From: an uncultured Prevotella sp. | GTDB taxonomy: Bacteria > Bacteroidota > Bacteroidia > Bacteroidales > Bacteroidaceae | NCBI GenBank assembly: GCA_900314935.1 | Contig: OMXE01000001.1 | Span: forward strand, 62,001 to 126,000 | DNA: 64,000 nt | Direction of reading: 5' to 3' | Shown: positions 18,798 to 26,167 of the stretch, in pieces | Numbering within the stretch: position 1 is the stretch's first letter | Layout of the letters: every line of letters begins with the position of its first letter | The notes under the pieces: model-generated | The model's database searches: none | Told to the model about the DNA's origin: nothing | The model's input: the letters and a program-made list of their open reading frames with translations, nothing else | Translations under genes and position numbers: made by a program

Positions 18798-18875
18798 GCA
18801 GGTCCGAGCGCAGCAAGGTATCGATGAAATCAATATCTGATTCAACAGAAAGACCTTCCCTGCTTTGCATAAGCA
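18776..18875 (+). repeat. Direct repeat of the asd 3' end
   Basis: 25 bases at 18776-18800, containing the last asd codons and stop, recur at 18851-18875 with 23 of 25 matches, exactly 75 bases later. Probably a partial tandem duplication whose intervening part has diverged. Confidence 0.7.
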
Positions 18876-18897
18876 TTCTCAAAACGGTCTTATACAA

Positions 18898-18943
18898 CAA
18901 TATCGCGTTTGTAAATAGGATACAAACGCGATATTGCTTTTTT
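18898..18943 (+). terminator. Strong intrinsic terminator after asd
   Basis: A perfect 16-bp stem (18898-18913 with 18921-18936), 7-base loop AATAGGA, then CTTTTTTG. The stem may also protect against antisense transcripts from the tRNA pair on the other strand. Confidence 0.95.
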
Positions 18944-18944
18944 G

Positions 18945-19018
18945 TGTCGACAGTTGGATTCGGACCAACGACCCCCACCATGTCAAGGTGATACTCTAAC
19001 CAGCTGAGCTATGCCGAC
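18945..19018 (-). tRNA. tRNA-Val (anticodon GAC)
   Basis: On the minus strand: acceptor GTCGGCA/TGTCGAC with one G-T pair, D stem GCTC/GAGT, anticodon stem CACC/GGTG with loop TTGACAT (anticodon GAC, reads GTC/GTT), T arm GTTGG-TCCGAAT-CCAAC. CCA is not encoded. It lies 10 bases after tRNA-Leu in the same transcript. Confidence 0.95.
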
Positions 19019-19028
19019 TTTTTAACGG

Positions 19029-19110
19029 TGCGCCTAACAGGACTCGAACCTGCACGTCGTAAGACACCAGATCCTAAGTCTGGCGCGTCTGCCAATTCCG
19101 CCACAGGCGC
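19029..19110 (-). tRNA. tRNA-Leu (anticodon TAG)
   Basis: Minus-strand class II tRNA of 82 bases with a long variable arm. Acceptor GCGCCTG/TAGGCGC, anticodon stem CCAGA/TCTGG with loop CTTAGGA (anticodon TAG, reads CTA/CTG), T arm GCAGG-TTCGAGT-CCTGT. No encoded CCA. Confidence 0.95.
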
Positions 19111-19129
19111 ATTCATGCAAAATGCGTTG

Positions 19130-19217
19130 CAAAGGTACAAAAAATCTGATTAAGTGAGAAGAAAACAAATGAATTTGTTTGCCTACCGTGATGTTTTTAT
19201 TCAATAAGCGAGAGAAC
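19130..19217 (-). promoter_or_regulatory. tRNA promoter block, shared with the tRNA-Arg promoter
   Basis: The minus strand reads TACCTTTG (19130-19137) before the tRNA-Leu/tRNA-Val pair. Upstream lie AATCAGATTTTTT, CTCACTTA, a T-rich stretch, and CTCGCTTATTG at about 19202-19212. The first 49 bases match the tRNA-Arg promoter block at 33946 except at two positions. The rest of 19140-19472 holds only the palindrome array and AT-rich sequence. Confidence 0.75.
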
Positions 19218-19226
19218 CGATAGTTT

Positions 19227-19307
19227 TTCCCACGCCGGGAATAAACCGTTCCCACGTTGGGAATAATTTGTTCCCATGTTGGGAATAATCTGTTCCCATG
19301 TTGGGAA
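19227..19307. repeat. Four tandem 22-bp units, each a TTCCCA(C/T)GTTGGGAA palindrome
   Basis: Palindromes at 19227-19241, 19249-19263, 19271-19285 and 19293-19307, exactly 22 bases apart, separated by 7-base linkers (ATAATTT and variants). The first copy is GC-shifted (CGCC centre). Located between the divergent tRNA promoter and the secreted protein gene at 19473. Confidence 0.95.
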
Positions 19308-19472
19308 TTTGTAGTAACACGTCATTTGACTTGTTAAATAATATAAAAAACCTCTCGCTGCTTATTCCTCTTTCATCATTTCTTTTTACTTTTGCATTGA
19401 TAAACGCGTGCAAGTGTTCGGAGGAAGTGTCTCTATCATGCGGCGCGATGATTGTTAATGTTAAACTAAAGA

Positions 19473-20567
19473 ATGAAAGACATGAAATTCTTCAGGCTTT
19501 TATGGTTGTGTGTGATGTCGTTCTGCTGCAGTGCGATGTGTGCTGACGAGGTGTTTCAGAAGGTGAGATCGGTGGATGAACTCAATGAAACCGACACGTA
19601 TATCATCTGTGATGAGAACAGTTCCTATGCCGTCCGCAAGACGAACGGGAACTTCCTGGGTTTAATGGAGATTCGAAAAGACAATCTGAAAGGCGACTTC
19701 CTCTTCATCGACCCAGATAAGAGTGTGGTTCCCGATGAGTTCCGATTGGTGTATGTAGCAGGTAATGTCTATTGTATCCAGTATGCTGTCAGCGGTGCGT
19801 TCCTTTACTATGATGGCAGTAGCAACTATCTGCGAAGCAAACAAGGACTGTCAACGAGCGAGAAGAACTGTCAGTGGACCTTCAATGCTACGACGAAAGG
19901 TGTGTGTGTGGATTGTACCAACAGGAATAACTATTTCATTTCTCCGTATTACTCAAAGTTCGGCGTATATACCCAGAAAAACGATCATATCAAGACCTGC
20001 CTATATAAAAAGGTGGCTTCCAAGGCGAAGCAAGTGGTAGTGGGCGAGGCAGGGTATGTATCCTTTGTGTCTCCTGTCCAAACTCATGTCACCGTACCTC
20101 AGAACTTGAAGGCTTATGTGGTGAGTCAGACTTCCGCCGAAGAGGTCCTACTGACAACACTCAGTTGCATCCCGAAGAATACAGCAGTCATCTTACATGG
20201 TGCTCCTGGCACCTACTACCTGAGTTATGCGCAGAATGCGAGCGCCGTGGAAAGTAATCTGCTCAAGGTGAGCGACGGAACAGTGAAGGGTGATCGACAT
20301 ACCATCTATTCTCTTGCAAACATCGGAGGTGTTGTGGCTTTCTATCTGGTGGGCCAAGATGTCGTGATACCTGCGGGAAAGGTCTATCTGCAGATCAACC
20401 ATCAACAAGCGTCCCAGGCGAGATGTCTTACGATGCGTATGCATGAACAACTGGGAGTGGCGACAGGAGAAGATGTGAGGTTAGAGATGAAAGATGCGAG
20501 AAGAGCGTTGCGATGGGAGGGACTATTATTCAGAAACGGGAGGAAATACTTGATTAAACGGAAATAA
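19473..20567 (+). CDS. Secreted protein of unknown function
   Basis: 364 residues; ATG 19473 or the ATG at 19482 (MKFFRLLWLCVMSFCCSAMCA, a signal peptide). The mature part is rich in beta-type sequence, for example 'YIICDENSSYAVRKTNG' and 'GAFLYYDGSSNYL', resembling the lectin/ricin-like start of the protein at 6469, and later contains 'AGYVSFVSPVQTHVTVPQNL', common in Prevotella proteins before the C-terminal tail. It ends LLFRNGRKYLIKRK, a shortened form of the GRKV-type tail. A TACTTTTG box lies at 19387-19394 without a clear -33 element. Function unknown; probably exported. Confidence 0.75.
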   Translation: MKDMKFFRLLWLCVMSFCCSAMCADEVFQKVRSVDELNETDTYIICDENSSYAVRKTNGNFLGLMEIRKDNLKGDFLFIDPDKSVVPDEFRLVYVAGNVYCIQYAVSGAFLYYDGSSNYLRSKQGLSTSEKNCQWTFNATTKGVCVDCTNRNNYFISPYYSKFGVYTQKNDHIKTCLYKKVASKAKQVVVGEAGYVSFVSPVQTHVTVPQNLKAYVVSQTSAEEVLLTTLSCIPKNTAVILHGAPGTYYLSYAQNASAVESNLLKVSDGTVKGDRHTIYSLANIGGVVAFYLVGQDVVIPAGKVYLQINHQQASQARCLTMRMHEQLGVATGEDVRLEMKDARRALRWEGLLFRNGRKYLIKRK

Positions 20568-20582
20568 CACGATAGGACATAC

Positions 20583-20783
20583 ATGAAAACATACGTTCAA
20601 CCTTGGATCTGTAAAGTGAAAGGAGAGCCAGAAACAGCGTTGCAATTACAGTCAGCTGAAAAGGTTCTGCAGGTATCGGAAACAGAGATTACCGACTCTA
20701 ATCAGATTTTGTCGAAAGAAAGTTCTCTATTCTTCGATCTTTGGGAGAATAGGGAGGAAGCGGATGGAGTGGAGAGTGAATGA
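20583..20783 (+). CDS. Small protein of the MKTYxxPxI type
   Basis: 66 residues starting 15 bases after the secreted protein gene, same strand. It begins MKTYVQPWICKVKGEPETAL, similar in style to the many short Bacteroidota proteins that start MK-x-Y-x-x-P. No signal peptide or metal motif; the C terminus is acidic (ENREEADGVESE). It ends 2 bases before the convergent ABC ATPase gene. Coding status rests on position and N-terminal style, not on a known family. Confidence 0.5.
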   Translation: MKTYVQPWICKVKGEPETALQLQSAEKVLQVSETEITDSNQILSKESSLFFDLWENREEADGVESE

Positions 20784-20784
20784 A

Positions 20785-21558
20785 TCACAGCTGTACCTGA
20801 ATGCTCATATGTTGCGCGTCAAAGTGCAGACCGGGTCGGTTGAGGAACTGTCCCAGACTGCCATTGGAGGCTAACTCTTGTGGCGAACCGATAGCGATAG
20901 GCTGTTTCGGCTGCATGAGCCAGAGCGTGTCGGCCATCTGTAAGGCCAGCTCCAGATCATGTGTGGAGAGGAAGATGGTCTTCTGTGTCTCCCTACTGAG
21001 CTTTTTCAGTAAGTGCAGGATCTCCACCTTACTGGGATAATCGAGGAAAGCAGTAGGCTCGTCAAGATAGATCACGGGTGTTTGCTGGGCCAAGGCTTTG
21101 GCAATCATCATCTTCTGTCGTTCACCATCCGAGAGCGTCTGCACCATTCGCTCACTCAGTTCCTTGATTCCTACCATCTGGATGCTTTGCCGCACCACTT
21201 CCTGGTCATCCTTGTTCAATCTTCCCCAAAAACCCGTATAAGGTGCACGACCCAACGCCACCAGTTCGCTAACCGTCATGTTCTGCACATCAGGCTTGGT
21301 GGTCAATACCACTCCAATCAGTCGGGCGATCTCACGGTCGGAGAGCTGGGCGAGATTCTTTTCGTCAACATAGATCTCTCCACTCAGCGGTGGTTGGAAG
21401 GCGCTGAGGGTGCGGAGCAGGGTTGACTTTCCCACACCGTTAGGACCGATAAGACAGGTGAGCTCGCCAGGACGGATAACCGAAGAGATATTCTCAGCGA
21501 CAACCTTTTGGTTGTTCTTTTGCTGATAGCCTATGGAGAGGGAGTTGAGGGAAATCAT
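20785..21558 (-). CDS. ABC transporter ATPase, FecE/BtuD (iron-complex or B12) type
   Basis: 257 residues. Walker A GPNGVGKSTLLRTLS, Q-loop followed by GRAPYTGFWGRL (the 'GR.PY' word is typical of ferric siderophore, haem and B12 importer ATPases), signature LSDGERQK, Walker B PVIYLDEPTAFLD. No permease or binding-protein gene is adjacent; its upstream neighbour on the minus strand is an S41 protease. Either an orphan ATPase or one whose partners lie elsewhere. Confidence 0.85.
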   Translation of the reverse strand: MISLNSLSIGYQQKNNQKVVAENISSVIRPGELTCLIGPNGVGKSTLLRTLSAFQPPLSGEIYVDEKNLAQLSDREIARLIGVVLTTKPDVQNMTVSELVALGRAPYTGFWGRLNKDDQEVVRQSIQMVGIKELSERMVQTLSDGERQKMMIAKALAQQTPVIYLDEPTAFLDYPSKVEILHLLKKLSRETQKTIFLSTHDLELALQMADTLWLMQPKQPIAIGSPQELASNGSLGQFLNRPGLHFDAQHMSIQVQL

Positions 21559-21562
21559 TACA

Positions 21563-21604
21563 AATTGAAAATTGAGAATTGAAAATGGTGAATTGAAAAT
21601 TGAG
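21563..21604. repeat. Three 14-bp tandem words AATTGAAAATTGAG
   Basis: Exact copies at 21563-21576 and 21591-21604, with a variant AATTGAAAATGGTG between them. They fill the whole gap between the ABC ATPase and protease genes. Confidence 0.9.
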
Positions 21605-21605
21605 G

Positions 21606-22610
21606 TTAGTGGGATGCAACAATGCTTCGTACGAACTCGATGATGGTGTCAAGTCCGCGGACAGCATCTTCCGACTTAAGCGCCACGGAATAGTCAGGTG
21701 CGATACCTCCTTCAGTACTCTGTTTGTTAATGTCGTACATCGGACAAGCTGAGAAGCGTACGCCCCAGCCGTTAGGCAGTTCACTACTGAAAGGCATTCC
21801 CGCACCACCGCCGGTATGGTCGCCAACGATGATGGCTCCACAGCATTTCATGTATTTCACGAACTCGTTCGCAGCACTATAAACCTGTCGGTTGGTAAGT
21901 ACAAACACGGGCTTATGCCAGCGCACCCCATTACTGGGCTTGAGGCGCTGCTCTTCCATTGCGGAGAAGTCGTTATGCCCCTTTCCGGTCTTGTGCCGCA
22001 TGTAACCAACAAGAATCTCCTCATTGGTGAAACGTGCGGCCAGTTTCTCTGCCACTGACAGCAGACCGCCGCTGTTATTGCGTATATCAATGATCAGGGC
22101 CTGACAGGGTGCGAACTCTATCAATACCTGATCAATGTTCCCCGCCCCGAAGTCACTTTGGAACGATGAGTACTGCAGGTAGCCTACGTTATCATCAAGG
22201 ATCTTGTACCGCAGGGAAGAGGCAATCTTATAGTCGGTTCCCAGGTAATGATTGATGAGCAGCTCGTCGTAGTTCTCGGGGTAGTCCTCGTGCCACGACC
22301 AGTTGCGGGCCATGTCGAAAGAGGAGAAGATGTTCACATGACCGTCCTTCAGTTCCGACAGCATGTTGGCACATACCTCAAAGAGATGAGCATCACTCAT
22401 GCCGGCATTCAGCTGCTTTTGGTACTTCGTATGAACCTCATCCCAGTTTACCCCTTTCTCATCGAAGAAACAGTAGTGCTCGTCCATGATCTTCCACAAA
22501 GCCTCGAAGTTTCCGTCAGGACTATCGGGGAACTCCTCTTCGTCGATGCAGGAAGAGAGGAGCAGGGAGCATAGGGGGATGAGAAGGAAGAAATATCGGT
22601 AACGTATCAT
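21606..22610 (-). CDS. S41-family (tail-specific-like) peptidase lipoprotein
   Basis: 334 residues. Lipoprotein signal ending LLLSSC (Cys21), then IDEEEF, an acidic sequence compatible with surface display. N-terminal helical cap (NFEALWKIMDEHYCFFDEKG) and the S41 core: 'YLQYSSFQSDFGAG', 'ALIIDIRNNSGGLL' and the Ser-containing 'VLTNRQVYSAANEFV'. No PDZ domain is evident. Likely processes cell-surface proteins or peptides. It starts 2 bases from the stop of the next upstream gene on the minus strand (22613-23392), so translational coupling is likely. Confidence 0.88.
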   Translation of the reverse strand: MIRYRYFFLLIPLCSLLLSSCIDEEEFPDSPDGNFEALWKIMDEHYCFFDEKGVNWDEVHTKYQKQLNAGMSDAHLFEVCANMLSELKDGHVNIFSSFDMARNWSWHEDYPENYDELLINHYLGTDYKIASSLRYKILDDNVGYLQYSSFQSDFGAGNIDQVLIEFAPCQALIIDIRNNSGGLLSVAEKLAARFTNEEILVGYMRHKTGKGHNDFSAMEEQRLKPSNGVRWHKPVFVLTNRQVYSAANEFVKYMKCCGAIIVGDHTGGGAGMPFSSELPNGWGVRFSACPMYDINKQSTEGGIAPDYSVALKSEDAVRGLDTIIEFVRSIVASH

Positions 22611-22612
22611 GA

Positions 22613-23392
22613 TTAACGGAATAAAGGTCGGACCAGTCCGATGAGTAACATATGTGAGTAGGTATGGTATTTCAGCTTGTTCACCTCCGACTGCTGGTAG
22701 TCGCCCAGATAGCCTATGCGGAAAGTGAGTCGCTTTACTGTCACATCAAGTGTGAGCTGTTGCCGCAAAGAGGGCGCACAGAAAGGTGTGGTGAGAACGA
22801 TATTATGGTCGTAGTTACCGCGAGAGAAGATCTCATAGTAGCTCTGTCCGTAGTTCGGACTGAACATCAGTCCCAACAGCGGAGCCGACAGCTCATAACG
22901 AAGGAACGATTGCTTGCGGAACAGCGGGAAACGCCAGACAGACAATACATCAGGACCAATATGCAGGTAGGCACGGGCTTGTGCCGGGTTGTTGGAATTA
23001 CGGGTGTTATACAGGAAACCAACGCCCCCTTCCGCTTGTCCGCCTGCCTCTATCCGCCAGCTGTCGTTCAGTTGCCAACCATGTCGGATGGCATATCCGA
23101 CAGAGAAGAGTCCACCGAGTTCATTACTGTTATCGGCCCGCTGCGCAGCATTTTGAAACGCTACCGAGAATGTCGTCTGACTGTTCCATTTGGGGCGTTT
23201 GAGCCATTGGCGATGCGATTGGGTGAGGATGCGCAGTTCGGTACCTGAATACTTCTCAGGACTGATATAGGTATCAAGGATATTGGTGGAGCCGATTCCC
23301 ACCATGTCAACCTTGTAGTTAACCTCCTGCGCCGTAGCAACCAGTGTGCAAAACGTGCAGAGCGTCCCTATGAACAACTTTTTATAACTCAT
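22613..23392 (-). CDS. Exported outer-membrane-type protein, DUF3316-like
   Basis: 259 residues with a signal peptide (LFIGTLCTFCTLVATAQ). The mature part alternates aromatic/polar beta strands (RPKWNSQTTFSVAFQNAA, 'SWRIEAGGQAEGGVGF') and ends IGLVRPLFR, consistent with a small beta-barrel. I associate it with the Bacteroidota family DUF3316, from memory and with moderate confidence. Its start overlaps the end of the ParC/GyrA gene by 11 bases, and the protease gene follows 2 bases after its stop. Confidence 0.7.
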   Translation of the reverse strand: MSYKKLFIGTLCTFCTLVATAQEVNYKVDMVGIGSTNILDTYISPEKYSGTELRILTQSHRQWLKRPKWNSQTTFSVAFQNAAQRADNSNELGGLFSVGYAIRHGWQLNDSWRIEAGGQAEGGVGFLYNTRNSNNPAQARAYLHIGPDVLSVWRFPLFRKQSFLRYELSAPLLGLMFSPNYGQSYYEIFSRGNYDHNIVLTTPFCAPSLRQQLTLDVTVKRLTFRIGYLGDYQQSEVNKLKYHTYSHMLLIGLVRPLFR

Positions 23393-26090
23393 CGGGGAAC
23401 AAACTTAGTTGACCATCTTCTTCTTTGTAGATGTCTGATGGGGTTTCCAGGGAATCCGAAGTTTCCGGTTCATCCCCTTCATCTGTTATTTCCGCATCTT
23501 CCGTATCTTCTGCATCCTCCGTTTCCTCTGGTTCAGGGAATCGCTGAGGCTCCAGTTCCTCGATACTACCGATAGACCATGTGCTGATACGCTTTCCCTT
23601 CGCCTTGAAACCCTTCACGGCGATGAACTGCTCGGCATCAATCTCCATCGGTTCGCGATAGGCATCGTTTCCACCAAAGACAACCTTGATGAGCGGATAG
23701 ACCGTATCAGTAAGGATAATCAGTTGGGAGTTGGCATTTTCGCCCAAGAAGTTCTGCTTGCGCTTTGAGGCTTCCACCACAAACCGCTTGAGATAAGGAT
23801 AGCCCTGCTGGTCGGCATCATACAGAACCACCGTCCACACCTTGTCGGGCTGGTATTTCTCAATGCGCAAGATATTGTTCTCGTAGTGGTTCGACACATC
23901 GAAGTTCGTGAGGTAGAACTCACCGTTCTTCAGAATCACCAATATCTGGTCGTCATCATGGAACTCTCCGAGGAATTGTCCGTGCTCATCGTAGTTCAGT
24001 CGGTTGATATCGGGATCGAACCATATCTTTCTGCCACCCAGCGTAGAGTGCCCATGACTCTTCAGTGAGATGCGGTGCACGGGATATTTCGTCAGCAGGT
24101 AACCTTTCGCATTCTTTCCCTTGATGAGCAGCTCACTGAAATCCTTGTCGATAAACAGCTTCTTCTTATGCACACTGGGTTCGAAGGTAATCTTGATAAC
24201 CTCCGCCTCTCCGTTCGGGTTCGCTGTGAAATAGAGGACCCTGCTTCCTTCCTTTCCTTGGGTAAGATCATACTCACGGTCGCGTGTCACGCTGGTCACA
24301 TTGAACCTCTTGATGAAATAGAAGCCCTTGCGCCCGTCGCGGTACACCACATTATAGATGGTACGACTGTCGTTCTTCTTGAACACCGCCAGGTAGATGA
24401 TGTTCTTTCCCACGAAGATCTTGTCTGCCACGCGGATAATCTTATACTTACCGTCGCGGTAGAAGATAATGATATCGTCGATGTCGGAACAGTTGCACAC
24501 GAACTCATCCTTCTTCAGTCCTGTACCGATGAATCCGTCCTGTCGGTTGATATACAGTTTCTCGTTGGCCTCGGCCACCTTTGTTGCCTCAATGGTATCG
24601 AAGTTACGGATTTCTGTAAGACGAGGATGGTCGGCTCCGTATTTATCCTTCAGGTATTGGAACCACTTGATGGTGACACGTACCATGTGCGCCAGTTTAT
24701 CGTCGATATAGGCAATCTCGTCTTTCAAACGGAGAATCAGTTCATCAGCCTTATCACTATTGAACTTCAGGATTCGTGCCATCTTGATGTCCATGAGCTT
24801 GAGGATATCGTCCTTGCTCACCTCACGGATCATTTGCGGATAGTACGGTGTCAACCGGTCGTCGATATGTTCACAGGCAGCATCCATGGTTGGAGCCTGC
24901 TCGAACTTCTTGTCCTTATAGATGCGCTCTTCGATGAAGATCTTCTCCAACGAGCAGAAATGCAACTGCTCCAACAGCTCGTGCTTGCGGATTTCCAGTT
25001 CCTTCCGTAGCAGTCCCATCGTCCTGTCAACCGAATGGCGCAGCACATCACTCACCGTCAGGAACTGCGGTTTATTGTCCTCGATGACACAACAGTTGGG
25101 CGAGATGTTGATTTCACAGTCGGTAAACGCATAAAGTGCATCAATGGTCTTATCGGAAGAAACGCCTGGTGACAGATGAACCTGTATCTCCACCTCGGCA
25201 GAGGTAAGGTCGGTAACGTGCTTAGCCTTGATCTTTCCTTTCTCAATGGCCTTCGTGATACTCTCACACAAGGTGTTCACCGTCTTGGAATAAGGCAGTT
25301 CACGAATCACCAGCGTCTTGTTGTCGAGCTTCTCGATCTTGGCACGTACCTTTAGCAGACCGCCCCGCTGACCGTCGTTATACTTGCTCACATCAATACT
25401 TCCGCCAGTGGGGAAGTCAGGATACAAGGTAAATGGCTCCCCTTTCAGGTAGGCAATGGCCGCCTCACAGATCTCATTATAGTTATGCGGCAGGATCTTC
25501 GAGCTCAAACCCACGGCAATGCCCTCGGCACCTTGAGCCAGCAGCAGGGGGTATTTGGCAGGAAGGGTAATCGGTTCCTTGTTCCTTCCGTCGTAGCTCA
25601 GCTGCCACTCGGTGGTCTTGGGATTGAAAACCACGTCGAGCGCGAACTTCGAGAGTCGTGCCTCAATATATCGTGGCGCCGCAGCACGGTCGCCCGTAAG
25701 GATGTTTCCCCAGTTTCCCTGGCAGTCAACCAACAGGTCTTTCTGTCCTAACTGCACCAGCGCATCACCGATGGAAGCATCGCCGTGCGGGTGGAACTGC
25801 ATGGTATGTCCCACGATGTTCGCCACCTTGTTGTACCGACCGTCGTCCATGCGTTTCATGGAGTGCAGGATGCGGCGTTGCACAGGCTTCAGACCGTCCT
25901 CGATATGGGGGACGGCACGTTCCAAAATAACGTAAGAAGCATAGTCCAGGAACCAGTTCTGGTACATACCGCTAAGGTGGTGTACGGCAGCCGCATCGAA
26001 GCGGTTTACAGGTTTGTAGTCGGAGTGACTGTCTTCACTCAGTGTGTCGTCGGATTCTATATTCTTGATTTCGTCGTCCATTTTACTCAA
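23382..26090 (-). CDS. parC: DNA gyrase/topoisomerase IV subunit A
   Basis: 902 residues. Type IIA topoisomerase cutting subunit: GLKPVQRRILHSM, HPHGDASIGDALVQ, and the active-site tyrosine in AAAPRYIEARLS (Tyr141). The C-terminal beta-propeller region lacks a clear GyrA box (QRRGGKG), which favours the ParC-like subgroup; decatenation is then the likely role. An acidic tail (ETEDAEDTEDAE) ends the protein. No parE/gyrB gene is adjacent. Its start region and that of glyS share a 77-base divergent promoter region with -7-like boxes on both strands (minus TATTTTTG at 26099-26106). Confidence 0.92.
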   Translation of the reverse strand: MSKMDDEIKNIESDDTLSEDSHSDYKPVNRFDAAAVHHLSGMYQNWFLDYASYVILERAVPHIEDGLKPVQRRILHSMKRMDDGRYNKVANIVGHTMQFHPHGDASIGDALVQLGQKDLLVDCQGNWGNILTGDRAAAPRYIEARLSKFALDVVFNPKTTEWQLSYDGRNKEPITLPAKYPLLLAQGAEGIAVGLSSKILPHNYNEICEAAIAYLKGEPFTLYPDFPTGGSIDVSKYNDGQRGGLLKVRAKIEKLDNKTLVIRELPYSKTVNTLCESITKAIEKGKIKAKHVTDLTSAEVEIQVHLSPGVSSDKTIDALYAFTDCEINISPNCCVIEDNKPQFLTVSDVLRHSVDRTMGLLRKELEIRKHELLEQLHFCSLEKIFIEERIYKDKKFEQAPTMDAACEHIDDRLTPYYPQMIREVSKDDILKLMDIKMARILKFNSDKADELILRLKDEIAYIDDKLAHMVRVTIKWFQYLKDKYGADHPRLTEIRNFDTIEATKVAEANEKLYINRQDGFIGTGLKKDEFVCNCSDIDDIIIFYRDGKYKIIRVADKIFVGKNIIYLAVFKKNDSRTIYNVVYRDGRKGFYFIKRFNVTSVTRDREYDLTQGKEGSRVLYFTANPNGEAEVIKITFEPSVHKKKLFIDKDFSELLIKGKNAKGYLLTKYPVHRISLKSHGHSTLGGRKIWFDPDINRLNYDEHGQFLGEFHDDDQILVILKNGEFYLTNFDVSNHYENNILRIEKYQPDKVWTVVLYDADQQGYPYLKRFVVEASKRKQNFLGENANSQLIILTDTVYPLIKVVFGGNDAYREPMEIDAEQFIAVKGFKAKGKRISTWSIGSIEELEPQRFPEPEETEDAEDTEDAEITDEGDEPETSDSLETPSDIYKEEDGQLSLFPDEL

Positions 26091-26167
26091 ATTTAACGCA
26101 AAAATACAAAGAAATTTTGAAAAAAGCAGTAACTTTGCGCCAAATTTCGAAATTTTAGTAATATATT

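Noticed and set aside
19227..19307. Could the palindrome array be a CRISPR array?
   Set aside because: Repeats are 15-bp palindromes with 7-base linkers, far too short for spacers, and no cas genes are present.
19201..19413. 70-codon minus-strand ORF across the palindrome array
   Set aside because: It merely translates the repeat (HGNKLFPTWE-type words) and has no start or family support.
23382..23392. Overlap of the topoisomerase and DUF3316-like genes as a frameshift artefact
   Set aside because: Both proteins have natural ends (acidic tail; signal peptide), so an 11-base overlap is ordinary operon packing.
24075..25010. 311-codon open frame antisense to the topoisomerase gene
   Set aside because: Shadow of the conserved ParC/GyrA frame; no family motif, promoter or start context.
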